Shown: positions 25,581 to 34,047 of the stretch, in pieces | How the letters are laid out: the number at the start of each line of letters is the position of its first letter | Numbering within the stretch: position 1 is the stretch's first letter | Assembly: GCA_022760475.1 (NCBI GenBank) | Contig: JALEFZ010000019.1 | Coordinates: 1 to 40,519, forward strand | Direction of reading: 5' to 3' | Length of the DNA stretch: 40,519 nt | Source of the DNA: Bacteroidia bacterium | GTDB taxonomy: Bacteria; Bacteroidota; Bacteroidia; J057 | Translations under genes and position numbers: made by a program | The notes under the pieces: model-generated | Databases searched by the model: none | What the model saw: the letters and a program-made list of their open reading frames with translations, nothing else | What the model was told of the DNA's origin: nothing

Positions 25581-26081
25581 TCAGTTAACTTGGGCAAACA
25601 TGGCAGTGCTGTTAACCATGGAGTTGGTCATGGGAACTCCTTCGGTTTCCAATTCTCTGAGTAGATCCTCATCGAGGTTTCCGAGTCCTGAAACTCCATT
25701 TCCACTGGGAGCATTTGAAGAGGGGTTATCTCGGGAGAGGATCCTCTCTTCGACGATGCCAAATTTTTTGGCGATCTGGTTTTTGTCGAGTGCCCTGTTC
25801 ATGATGGTCGAAAGGCCATAGTCTGTCATGCCTGCACCTGCTCGGCAGATGTAATGGTTGTCAAAGACAAACTCCAATACCCCACCTATTAGGACTACTC
25901 CAAGGGGTTGGATGACATAGGGAATGAAAGAGACCCTGGCTACGACCTTGTTGGTAACTACCGCGGAAATGACAATGGCTCCTGCACCTGCAGCCAGCCC
26001 TCCAGCAAACTTGCCGGCGTGGGCACCCATATCTTTTCGGATTACTCCGCCGCTTTTTTTCTTCGATTTTCTTTTTGCCAT
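25581..26081 (-). CDS. Membrane protein with basic N-terminus
   Basis: Unrecognised 166-residue protein. A strongly basic N-terminus (MAKRKSKKKSGG) precedes two hydrophobic helices (about residues 24-46, Gly/Ala-rich, and 52-70). The C-terminal half is soluble and ends in a Ser/Asn/Gly linker and an acidic helix. Basic-tail membrane proteins of this kind occur next to the capsid genes of membrane-containing phages, where they line the inner membrane, but the comparison is only by type. Confidence 0.72.
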   Translation of the reverse strand: MAKRKSKKKSGGVIRKDMGAHAGKFAGGLAAGAGAIVISAVVTNKVVARVSFIPYVIQPLGVVLIGGVLEFVFDNHYICRAGAGMTDYGLSTIMNRALDKNQIAKKFGIVEERILSRDNPSSNAPSGNGVSGLGNLDEDLLRELETEGVPMTNSMVNSTAMFAQVN

Positions 26082-26096
26082 AATCTTGATTGATTA

Positions 26097-27788
26097 TCAG
26101 TTGTTTGAGAGATATATGAAGCCCCCAACCAGTGCGAGGGTGCCCACAACTGCACCTGCTATGATGAGGGGTTTTTTGTTGCCTTGTTTGTTGTTTGAAC
26201 CCTCGTTTCCATCTCCTGATCCCATATTCAGGATCCTCATGGCTTCCTCCTCTTCAAAACCATTGTTGAAGCCTTTTCCTTCTGGCCCCTTGCTGTTTAG
26301 TTTGGGGTCGAGCTGAGCGGGTTGATTGTCTTGGGGATTTCGAGAGAAGGTCTGGATGACCTGACGGGCATCTGCGATTCGGGTGTTGATCTTGCTTGAG
26401 ATCTGCTTGGCCTTTTCTACCCTGTTTAGGAGCTTACCAACATTGATTTTCTCCTTGATAAACTTCATGATGGGTTGAAGGAAGGAAGCAGCTGCTTTGA
26501 GAATAATTGGAATGGCAGCTACTGCCCCCAATCCCTGGAGACCTTTGCCTCCCTGGATGATGGCCTGACGGATGTTTTCAGGTTTTCCTCCCAGGAGTCG
26601 GAAGGTGTTTTCGACCTTTTCAATGGCTTGCCTGAGCTTGTTCCACTCCTCCATGTCAAAGTCTTTTTGCCGGGCTGCAGCCTCAGAGAGGTATCCCCAT
26701 TTGATCGTAGATGCAATGCCAGCAAAATCTTGCACCATGGCCAGGCGAAAAGCTGTTCGCGCTGCCATGGTAGCTGGATTGATGCTGTTTACCTTTGAGA
26801 CTACCTTTTTGCCAAAGGATCCTGCCTTTTTTGCAGCACTCTTGAGCTTGCCACCTGCACCCCTTACCGAGTTTCGGATCCTGTCTTTAATATTTCTGAC
26901 AAAACCAAGGTCTCCAAATCCTTGGTCTCCAAGACTACTACCTTCAAAACTTTCGACATACTCCGCCACCGCCTCCAGGTCAGTTCCCTCCCTCCAAAGG
27001 ATCTCTCCTTCCGGGGAGATGTCTCCAATGGCAGGATCAAGGTCAAGGAACATCTGCTGTTCCCTACTTCCATTTAATGAAATATAGAACCTGAGTTTTC
27101 TTAGCTGAGGTGCCTTTTCTTCATCCGGAATCGAAGAGGACAAAAGGGCAGTTTGCTGGTTCATCAATGCCCGAGTGGTATCAGTGGGCGGGTTAGTGCC
27201 GAATTCTAATACATTTCCAAGGCCAGCCAGGGAATTGGAAACAGCTTGATGGTTAAGACCACTTAGGATATGGATACTCATGGTTTGAACAATGTTGGCG
27301 GGTCTTCGATTGAAGCCCAAGCGGGTATTGGAAGAGAGATCCGGAGTTGGATCGATGAGAGCCTCCTGCCCTCCAGGGCCATGGGCTACATAGTAGATAT
27401 GATGGAAAGCAGGTTTGCCTTGCTGGCGGATGACCTCATAATGGCCTTCATAGCCGAGGCGGTACATGATCGCAGCTGCAAGGATGGAATAGTCCTCACA
27501 ATCCACCCCCGTTCTGGCATCTGCCAAACTCCTGGCAGCAGTTCTGATTTCTTCAGTTCCTGAAGTGTCCAGTTTGTAACGGACATTTTTGACCAGGTAC
27601 TCATAAAGTGCTTCGGCAGTGGCCATGAAATCTCCCTTGTCAAGGAAATCTGCCAGGGCTTCTACATCATTCAAGGAATCCCTGGTAGCTTGTTGGATAT
27701 AGCTCAGGGTATCATGCAAACGCATATGAGAAGAAACCCTGATACGGGTCCCTTTCAAGTCTTGTATATGTGCTTGCAATACTGCCAT
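26097..27788 (-). CDS. Transglutaminase-like membrane protein
   Basis: A 563-residue protein. Residues about 55-150 are a transglutaminase-like fold with a complete Cys-His-Asp triad: GVDCEDYS (Cys97), FHHIYYV (His129/130) and ALIDPTPD (Asp146). The middle region is helical and rich in Lys and Gly (VRGAGGKLKSAAKKAGSFGK), with a hydrophobic segment near 415-435 (GAVAAIPIILKAAASFLQP). A C-terminal membrane helix (about 543-560) closes the protein. There is no N-terminal signal peptide. Possible roles are virion protein maturation or cross-linking, or peptidase-like attack on peptidoglycan during entry. Confidence 0.82.
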   Translation of the reverse strand: MAVLQAHIQDLKGTRIRVSSHMRLHDTLSYIQQATRDSLNDVEALADFLDKGDFMATAEALYEYLVKNVRYKLDTSGTEEIRTAARSLADARTGVDCEDYSILAAAIMYRLGYEGHYEVIRQQGKPAFHHIYYVAHGPGGQEALIDPTPDLSSNTRLGFNRRPANIVQTMSIHILSGLNHQAVSNSLAGLGNVLEFGTNPPTDTTRALMNQQTALLSSSIPDEEKAPQLRKLRFYISLNGSREQQMFLDLDPAIGDISPEGEILWREGTDLEAVAEYVESFEGSSLGDQGFGDLGFVRNIKDRIRNSVRGAGGKLKSAAKKAGSFGKKVVSKVNSINPATMAARTAFRLAMVQDFAGIASTIKWGYLSEAAARQKDFDMEEWNKLRQAIEKVENTFRLLGGKPENIRQAIIQGGKGLQGLGAVAAIPIILKAAASFLQPIMKFIKEKINVGKLLNRVEKAKQISSKINTRIADARQVIQTFSRNPQDNQPAQLDPKLNSKGPEGKGFNNGFEEEEAMRILNMGSGDGNEGSNNKQGNKKPLIIAGAVVGTLALVGGFIYLSNN

Positions 27789-27802
27789 GAAAGTTTAGAT
27801 GC

Positions 27803-30244
27803 TTATGATATAAGTCCAAAATGAGTGAGCACACTTCCAATGACATCTTCATCATTGGGGATGGCAATCCCGACCCCTTTCTCCTCCTGGTAAAACCAAT
27901 CCGGAGAGAGGAACATGGTATTTTCTCCTATGCCGATCTGAGCTGCCTTGATGCTTGATTCTCGGTTTTGACCCGAACGGGCATTGTAAAAGCCGGCAGT
28001 TACTACCTTGGAGAATACCCCCGGGGTATCATCTTCCTCGACATGGTTGAAGTTTTCAAAAGTGATTTGTGGCTTGAGGTTGTGATCCAGACCTGTTTGC
28101 CTGCCAAGTGGCACCAGCCAGGTGCGGCTTTTTCCCCTGCCGGTGTCTCCATCATACTGATTGAGTTCGACAAGCAGGTAGGCAATGCCTTCATCCACCG
28201 AACGGTAAGGATAGACCAGGTCGATCCTCCTTCCATTTCCTGAAACAGGATAATCATTGATGATGTCATCATCTCCGACGGTTGGAGTGCTTCCCACATC
28301 ATGGCATTGATAGGTCAGCCTGTTGCCGATGGTATCGATGCTTTGGGTGGGACCTCCTTCATCTCCCAGTACGGTTTTCTTGGTTTGGGTGCCCTGTTCG
28401 ATACAGCCTGAGGTCTTTCCGAAATTGTCTCCTTCCAAACTTCTCAGGTGTCCCTCCAGGGTGTCATAGGATCCTACGATGATCCCTCGCCTTTCCCCAT
28501 TGTGGTTGATGTTATGGGTGGAATTCAGTCCAAAGATGAATCCATAGACCTGGTAATAGTTCTGCCCTGCAGGGATTTCATCCTCCAGGCTTGGAACCCT
28601 CCTGTCATTGGTGCTGGCTTGCAGCCTGGAAGGTCCTGTATTCCAATCAGAATTGATTTCTCTTTGATCAGGATCAGATCCCAGAAAGGGATTTCCCAAA
28701 TAGGCAGCCAGTCGCATGACATAGTCCCTGTTCATAAGGGAAGCTGCTGCTGCCGCCTCAGTAGTTGTTTCTCCTTCCCCTGACTTGGTGTCTACCTCCA
28801 GTCCTCCGACTACTTCAGCTCCCTGGCCTACATAGAGGCCATCTTCATTCTGACCTGTGAAAACAGGAGCAGTGAAGTTGGTTGCTCCAAAGGATTCGGT
28901 GGATGCTCCTGCGAGCTTGACTGCCTGATGCCTGGCAAAAGGCCTGGTGTCCCATTCTGTCCTGGAGGTGATGAGGTTGAAGTTCTGAACCTGGGTATTG
29001 GATACCCGAATCACAAAGTAGGCATCCTCGAAGTCCACCTCTCCTGAAACAGGATGGGGATTGGTGGTGATTCGAAGCCTTACCCCATAGAGTCCATCTA
29101 TTGGAAAAGCCAGTACAGGATTGGGATCAGTAGAAAAGACATTGAAGGGAGATCCTTTTGTTTGGTAGCTCCATTCATAAGAAGCTATCCCCAAAGTCCC
29201 GGGCATGCACCTTTGGGTAAAATCTACCGTCCTGCCTGAGACATCAAATCCAAAATCACAGACTGCCCTGTCTTTTTTGACTGTATTTCTGGCAGTAAAG
29301 GCTCGGATATGCCTGCTTGATTGAGAAGAGGCATTGACCACATTGAGGTTGAGCTCCTTTTCTCCAATGGAAGGAATGACTACAGATCCAACCTTATTGG
29401 TTCTGTTTACTCCTGCAACTCCTGATCCTGACCAGGTGAAAGAAACAGGATTGCCAGATGACATGGAGCCATCATAATAAAGGCTTCTTGTCCCTGCTTC
29501 ATCTACATCGAAGTGAAAACCTGGATCACTGATCAAGGTAGCTCCTGAAGGCTCGGCAGGTATGTTGAGGTTATAAATGGCTGTGGTGTTTTCTCCCTGA
29601 GAATCTGTCAGGCTAAGGGATACCTGGTAAGAGGCTCCTGCGGGTGTATCGGGATAGATATGCACAGGATTGGCTCTGCTGGAGGTATTTCCATCTCCAA
29701 AGTCCCATAGGTAGCTTTGGATGTCTCCTGAAGAATCCTCAGAACTGAATACCCTCACCAAGCGGGTTTGATTGGTGAGATCCTGAATGATGGCAACCAG
29801 ATCTTGATTGGCCTCAGTGGAAAAGCTCCATTCGATCAATTGAGACAGTTGATCTGAATCAGACAGAAAGGCACCCTCAGGAATGAGGATGGTATAGGTC
29901 TTTTCAGGGGCAAAGCTTTGGTTGATGATCCGAAGCTCCTGTCCAATGACAGAGACATTGGGATCGGAAAGAGGGAGAGAGAGGGTTGGGCCTCCTTGCT
30001 CGATGATCTGAATGTTGAGGGAAGGATCAGAACTTTTCTGAGGAGACTTATTGAAGGTGATAGAGGGAGTAAGCCCAGCAGTGGAAACATTCGAAGCTGC
30101 AGCTGCAGGAAAGACCGAATCCACCCGAAAAGATGTTTCCCCTCCTTGGCCACCTTGAGAGATGGCAAACAATTTAAAGATTGCAGATAATTCTTCAGGA
30201 ATGTTCAATTCAAATTCCATCTTTCCGGTGATTTTTAAGCTCAT
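27803..30244 (-). CDS. Ig-like / PKD repeat protein, candidate spike or adhesion protein
   Basis: An 813-residue protein without signal peptide or sorting domain. A Big_5-like Ig domain (about residues 55-165, YTILIPEGAFLSDSDQL) is followed by a PKD domain (about 165-240, YLWDFGDGNTSS with the typical WDFGDG) and two more Ig/PKD-like units (about 245-330 and 335-430). The C-terminal 380 residues are of unrecognised type, rich in Gly, Asn and Asp. PKD proteins of Bacteroidota are normally exported adhesins; this one lacks every export signal and lies in an operon of membrane and beta-rich genes, so a particle-borne receptor-binding spike is a reasonable reading. Confidence 0.8.
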   Translation of the reverse strand: MSLKITGKMEFELNIPEELSAIFKLFAISQGGQGGETSFRVDSVFPAAAASNVSTAGLTPSITFNKSPQKSSDPSLNIQIIEQGGPTLSLPLSDPNVSVIGQELRIINQSFAPEKTYTILIPEGAFLSDSDQLSQLIEWSFSTEANQDLVAIIQDLTNQTRLVRVFSSEDSSGDIQSYLWDFGDGNTSSRANPVHIYPDTPAGASYQVSLSLTDSQGENTTAIYNLNIPAEPSGATLISDPGFHFDVDEAGTRSLYYDGSMSSGNPVSFTWSGSGVAGVNRTNKVGSVVIPSIGEKELNLNVVNASSQSSRHIRAFTARNTVKKDRAVCDFGFDVSGRTVDFTQRCMPGTLGIASYEWSYQTKGSPFNVFSTDPNPVLAFPIDGLYGVRLRITTNPHPVSGEVDFEDAYFVIRVSNTQVQNFNLITSRTEWDTRPFARHQAVKLAGASTESFGATNFTAPVFTGQNEDGLYVGQGAEVVGGLEVDTKSGEGETTTEAAAAASLMNRDYVMRLAAYLGNPFLGSDPDQREINSDWNTGPSRLQASTNDRRVPSLEDEIPAGQNYYQVYGFIFGLNSTHNINHNGERRGIIVGSYDTLEGHLRSLEGDNFGKTSGCIEQGTQTKKTVLGDEGGPTQSIDTIGNRLTYQCHDVGSTPTVGDDDIINDYPVSGNGRRIDLVYPYRSVDEGIAYLLVELNQYDGDTGRGKSRTWLVPLGRQTGLDHNLKPQITFENFNHVEEDDTPGVFSKVVTAGFYNARSGQNRESSIKAAQIGIGENTMFLSPDWFYQEEKGVGIAIPNDEDVIGSVLTHFGLIS

Positions 30245-30264
30245 TGGTTTTCAAGTTTTGTCCC

Positions 30265-30777
30265 TCATTTTTGCTGCTTCTTTTTCGGGAAATACTCATA
30301 GGTATCATCTATGTCCTGTGGGAAACCTGAGACCCGCACCCTTCCTTTGAGCCTTACCCTTAAGGGGTTGCCCCCGCTGAAAAGTCCTGCGACCAGGTTA
30401 AGTCCTGCCTGAAAGACAGGAACACTGAACTGAAAAGTTTGCCTGACCAATTGCCTATTGGCTTCGATGGCTCTTCGAAGGCCTCTTTGGTTGATGACTC
30501 CGATCTCCTGACCTGCCACAAAGACGGTGAGGTCAGTTTGCTGGAGGGTGAGGTTCACCTTCCCCGGATTGGAGAAAAGCAAGCCGATCTCACCAGTGAG
30601 TATCCCCTGGCTGAAATTCAGCTTGCCAAAATCACTGAAACCAATAGAAAGATTTTCTCCTGCCTCAGCCAATTGGACAAGGTAATTGGCAGTGGCCCCC
30701 AAAATGACCAGGCCACCACCGATTAAGATGGCGGTCCCGGTTCTACTCCTGGATAATTGTTTGTTGCTACGGGCCAT
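30265..30777 (-). CDS. Membrane-anchored LEA2-like protein
   Basis: A 170-residue protein with a basic N-terminus and one membrane helix (about residues 14-36, TAILIGGGLVILGATANYLV). The rest is a beta domain with the pattern of LEA14/LEA type 2 (LLFSNPGKVNLTLQQTDLTV, FVAGQEIGVIN, LRVRLKGRVRVSG). LEA2 domains are structural beta-sandwiches. It ends in a basic tail (FPKKKQQK). It lies 20 bp upstream of the PKD gene. Confidence 0.72.
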   Translation of the reverse strand: MARSNKQLSRSRTGTAILIGGGLVILGATANYLVQLAEAGENLSIGFSDFGKLNFSQGILTGEIGLLFSNPGKVNLTLQQTDLTVFVAGQEIGVINQRGLRRAIEANRQLVRQTFQFSVPVFQAGLNLVAGLFSGGNPLRVRLKGRVRVSGFPQDIDDTYEYFPKKKQQK

Positions 30778-30816
30778 GGACTCAAATACGGCAGTCCCAT
30801 AGCAAGTAGTGAACGA

Positions 30817-31053
30817 TCAGTTTACTTTGTTGTCAATGGTAACTTGTTGGATAACAGATTTTAAGGGAATACCCAGGTGAAAGCTGATTTCGTGGGCAGT
30901 CAGCTCGCAATGGCGATGCTCAGGTTTGCCACATAATTTGAGTAAATGCCGATACTTTTTGTAAGCACCTGGTCGGGTAAAATGGGGAAAGAGGCTCAAC
31001 CAGAAGACTTTTCTGCTTACCATAACGGCTTTGGGAGATGGAGGAGTCTTCAT
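30817..31053 (-). CDS. Small basic protein with HTH-like segment
   Basis: A 78-residue basic protein. The segment CELTAHEISFHLGIPLKSVI looks like a helix-turn-helix, so it may bind DNA and regulate the operon of which it would be the first gene. A TATTTTTG (31081-31088, minus strand) matches the TAnnTTTG -7 element 27 bp upstream of the start, but without a clear -33 box. No family recognised. Confidence 0.6.
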   Translation of the reverse strand: MKTPPSPKAVMVSRKVFWLSLFPHFTRPGAYKKYRHLLKLCGKPEHRHCELTAHEISFHLGIPLKSVIQQVTIDNKVN

Positions 31054-31719
31054 AAATGCTAATAATTGTATCTAAAATACCAAAAATATTTCACTCCCTT
31101 TCTCAGAGGATCCTCTTGCATATATACTTAGCGGATATATAGCTGAATCATGACTAAATATAATGGGTGTAAGGCCTAAGGGCTGACAGGATAGCTTCGC
31201 GGATAGCTGGAGGGATATTTAAGGGCTTGTTTTTGAGGGGAATATGATTTAGCCCCATATGCTTCACGGGGGCTTGGCGGATAGCTTTTCTTACCTGAAT
31301 AAAAAAAAGGCCAAATCGAGGAAAAGCGCGAAAAAAAGTTTTCGCCAAAATTTGTGAACATTTTTAACATTTTAACAAATGGGGTCTATTTGTTTGATAT
31401 TCAGTCTGTTTTAATGCAAGTATTTCGAGTTATCGTTTTAACATTTAATAACATTAATAACGGTATTTCGACTTTTCGTGTTAAAAATGTTATTGAATGT
31501 TATTTTTTGTTAAAAAGTGATAACAGGCTTAATGCATTGTAAGACAGTTTGTTATAGATAAATTATTACAAATGTTAAGAAAAAGGCTCCATGGAAAAAA
31601 TTGAAGGCAAAGTCCGTTGGGTGTTCAAACACTGAAATCACCGTCTTACACGCTTAATCAACAGAAATACAAGGTATAGGCCTTGTCCATCCAAGGATTC
31701 CCATTCAGGCTTTCATAAA
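31054..31719. other. AT-rich gene-free region, candidate origin and late promoter region
   Basis: No convincing gene. Two short ORFs in different minus frames (31154-31370) are not gene-like. The left part holds three GGATAGCT copies (31189-31196, 31201-31208, 31279-31286), two within GCGGATAGCT. The part from 31340 to 31580 is very AT-rich and full of TAACA/TGTTA. It separates the two leftward operons and presumably holds the promoter of the 31,053-20,716 operon, and possibly a replication origin. Confidence 0.55.
31439..31512. repeat. Helically phased TAACA / TGTTA cluster
   Basis: TAACA occurs at 31439 and 31449 and TGTTA at 31479, 31488, 31498 and 31508, so copies are 9-10 bp apart within each group and the two groups point towards each other. 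Further TAACA copies are at 31365 and 31373. One face of the helix would be presented to a repeated protein. Confidence 0.75.
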
Positions 31720-31726
31720 GTAAAAT

Positions 31727-31781
31727 CCTCCTGAGGCAGGAGATGACCTTTGATGAAAAGACATCTTTCTGCTTCAGGAGG
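31727..31781 (-). terminator. Long hairpin, probable terminator of the 31805-32131 gene
   Basis: Twelve-base arms CCTCCTGAGGCA (31727-31738) and TGCTTCAGGAGG (31770-31781) pair with one G-U. The inner bases AGATG/CATCT extend the stem. On the minus strand it lies 23 bp behind the stop and is followed by a T-rich stretch (ATTTTACTTT). Confidence 0.65.
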
Positions 31782-31804
31782 ACTGAAAAGGATGGAAAAG
31801 ATTC

Positions 31805-32131
31805 TCAGGAAGAGGAGGAGAAGGGATTGACATATTTCTCAACAAATACATCGAACTCACCTTCGATTCGTTCGAGGATCTCGGGCACCAGGTACCTTGC
31901 CCGGTACTTGACGAGCTCCAACTGTTCGGGACCCTGGGTATGGGCAATGTTTTCTTCATAATACCTCAGCCATGCTGCCATGATCACAAAATGATCATTG
32001 GCATGGAGATGGTGCCTTTTTTCTTCTTTTAGACGGGCTTTTAATTCTTCCAGTTCTCTATGGAGATTCGTCTGTTTTTCCTGGCTTTCGGGATTATTCA
32101 TCGCCCCACTTTGGTTTTTATCGTTATCCAT
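31805..32131 (-). CDS. Small charged coiled-coil protein
   Basis: A 108-residue protein, polar at both ends, with an N-terminal heptad stretch (LHRELEELKARLKEEKRHH) and a helical C-terminal part containing many aromatics. No signal, membrane segment or known family. It stands alone on the minus strand with its own hairpin terminator. Its place beside the origin-like region allows a role in regulation or replication, but nothing in the sequence shows this. Confidence 0.65.
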   Translation of the reverse strand: MDNDKNQSGAMNNPESQEKQTNLHRELEELKARLKEEKRHHLHANDHFVIMAAWLRYYEENIAHTQGPEQLELVKYRARYLVPEILERIEGEFDVFVEKYVNPFSSSS

Positions 32132-32401
32132 ATTTACAATTCATGGGATTGCTGGGAGGTGTAAGTTACGAATTGTGGTATGAAATGTATACATATTTTG
32201 AATATGATTTTGGCTTACATTCGGTCAAAACTTAAATATTACCTTTAAAGGGTATTTTTTCTCCATTCCAGCAGGCTCGAAAAAGGTATTTTGCAAAAAT
32301 AATTATCATGTACTGATATTTTTTGTTAAAATTGTTAGCATTGACACCGAGCAACTACACAATCCAAACCATAAAGATTTCATCAAATAGCTGCAATCCC
32401 C

Positions 32402-32785
32402 ATGCGGAACAACAAAAGACTGACCATCGTCAAAGAGGATCCTGAAGGTAAGCCCCTTCCCTGTATCATTTGGTTTTACAGGCATCAACGAAAGATTGGA
32501 TCGAAGACCTTCCCCACGATTGAGGAGGCCTATTATGTAGGGCAATATTGGTTAAGGAAGGGTCGCCGGCTATATCCTGACAGGAAGTATCGCTTTGCGC
32601 TAGGAGAGCCGGTCTACATAGCCCAGGTGATATTGAATAAATCCGGGAAGGCCATCTTTCAAGAGGTCTTTACAAGCCTGGAGGAAGCCAAAGCAAGGCT
32701 TAAGCTGACAAAGCATTCAAAGTTTACCCATTCTGAAAAGATTGAGGTTGGGTATGAGTGGGAATGGTTTACAAACCTAAATTAA
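32402..32785 (+). CDS. Orphan protein of unknown function, possibly two similar halves
   Basis: A 127-residue basic protein on the plus strand between leftward operons. Two segments look alike: TFPTIEEAYYVGQYWLRKG and VFTSLEEAKARLKLTKHSK, each after a short strand and before a basic turn. This strand-helix pattern resembles small DNA-binding arm folds (integrase arm / AP2-like), but the match is by shape only. It converges with the pentapeptide gene at 32800. Confidence 0.65.
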   Translation: MRNNKRLTIVKEDPEGKPLPCIIWFYRHQRKIGSKTFPTIEEAYYVGQYWLRKGRRLYPDRKYRFALGEPVYIAQVILNKSGKAIFQEVFTSLEEAKARLKLTKHSKFTHSEKIEVGYEWEWFTNLN

Positions 32786-32799
32786 ACAGATAAATCCCA

Positions 32800-33849
32800 C
32801 TATACTTCTGAATTCGAAAAAAACTCTGGACGTGCTATTTTTAGCCCATGAATCAAATCATCATCAAGGTACTTGAATTTTGATAGGTTTTTTGAATTTA
32901 GAAGCTGCTTAATAGTCAATTCCTTACATCCTGTAAAGGTAATTCTATCTAAATTTGAATCTTCAAAAAAAGTGGTTTTGAGATTTACTAAGATAAAACT
33001 GGATTCTGTTAAATTAGCTTCACTAAAAATCGAAAAGCTAAGATCTGTCTCAATGAATATAGCTTTTTCGAGGGTTGATCTATAAAAGCTCGCATTTGAA
33101 AAATTTCCCTTATTAATAAAGGCTCCATTTAAATTCGTGTTACTTAAATCAATTACTGAGTTTTCAGGATCATGCTGAATATCTCTCCTCCCTAGGACGG
33201 AAAAAGCAGCTTGAATATCGGGACTAATTTTCCCTCCTGGTGCAATGTTTGGCAGATGGGCCTCAATAAATTGGTATGAATCAAATCCCATTTCTTTGTA
33301 GGAATCTAAAGAAGCAGTCAACCCAATCATTTGGTCTAATGAAGACTTTATGTCTTCAATCTTTTCATTGATTCTAAAACCACCGTATCTTATAAATGCT
33401 GATAGTACCTCCATAATTGTCCAATGGTCATTTGGAGAATCTTTAGCAATTCTTTCAAGCGCATAAATCCCACCAATTCGGATTGCCATTTCAGGATTAC
33501 CTAACTGCTCAATCGCTTTGGTATACCTTTCAGTAATCTGCCCTTCTTCAGTAATCCTTATTGATTTTTGTGTAGCAATAACAGCTTCTTCCTGAGCCTT
33601 AATACGTCTCCAATTGATGTAAAGGCCGATGGCGAGTACTACCCCACCAATAATTTGGATCAATGTCTTCCGATACTCATTAGCCTGACCAGGAATCTCT
33701 TTTTGCTCAATCAAACCCCATTTATAATGGTCATTTTCAGCATGCCATACAGGGATGTAAACAACAATGGCAATAAGGGCAGCAGAAACTACAAGAGCTA
33801 TCCAGAAGGTTTTTTCTTTCCAAAAGGATTTTTTAGTTGTACTTGTCAT
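32800..33849 (-). CDS. Pentapeptide-repeat membrane protein
   Basis: A 349-residue protein. Two N-terminal membrane helices (about residues 14-33 and 62-80) face a cytoplasmic region with the conserved motif found in many such proteins, TERYTKAIEQLGN followed by GGIYALERIAKDS. Residues about 235-330 are degenerate pentapeptides (LSNTNLNGAFINKGNFSNAS, then FSEANLTESSF). In contrast to the NACHT protein these repeats are diverged. Function unknown; similar proteins occur as cargo of mobile elements. Low G+C compared with the 34-39 kb operon. Confidence 0.85.
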   Translation of the reverse strand: MTSTTKKSFWKEKTFWIALVVSAALIAIVVYIPVWHAENDHYKWGLIEQKEIPGQANEYRKTLIQIIGGVVLAIGLYINWRRIKAQEEAVIATQKSIRITEEGQITERYTKAIEQLGNPEMAIRIGGIYALERIAKDSPNDHWTIMEVLSAFIRYGGFRINEKIEDIKSSLDQMIGLTASLDSYKEMGFDSYQFIEAHLPNIAPGGKISPDIQAAFSVLGRRDIQHDPENSVIDLSNTNLNGAFINKGNFSNASFYRSTLEKAIFIETDLSFSIFSEANLTESSFILVNLKTTFFEDSNLDRITFTGCKELTIKQLLNSKNLSKFKYLDDDLIHGLKIARPEFFSNSEV

Positions 33850-33985
33850 TGGGTGTGGGGTATAAGGTAAAAAAGGATATTCGAGGATGGGTAGTCTTCA
33901 ATTCATGAGCTATCACTAAATAAAATAATGGAAATTTCAATTCCTTATAATATTTAATAAAAATTAAAATAAAACTTGAATATGA

Positions 33986-34020
33986 CAAAAAATAACCCCC
34001 CAGCCTTCGGCTGAGGGGCA
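33986..34020 (-). terminator. Rho-independent terminator of the replication operon
   Basis: A strong GC-rich hairpin (CAGCC/GGCTG stem with a TTC loop, extended by CCCC/GGGG around a bulge) at 33995-34019 is followed on the minus strand by TTATTTTTTG. It lies 28 bp behind the stop of the last gene. Confidence 0.9.
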
Positions 34021-34047
34021 CCCAATTAACTATAACCCATAGTCACA

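Noticed and set aside
27803..30244. PKD protein as a T9SS adhesin
   Set aside because: No signal peptide and no C-terminal sorting domain are present.
31154..31370. Two short minus-strand ORFs in different frames
   Set aside because: They overlap each other, have unusual composition and lie in a repeat-containing regulatory region.
31354..31542. Plus-strand ORF of 62 residues in the origin-like region
   Set aside because: It consists of AT-rich, hydrophobic sequence that follows from the base composition; no supporting feature.
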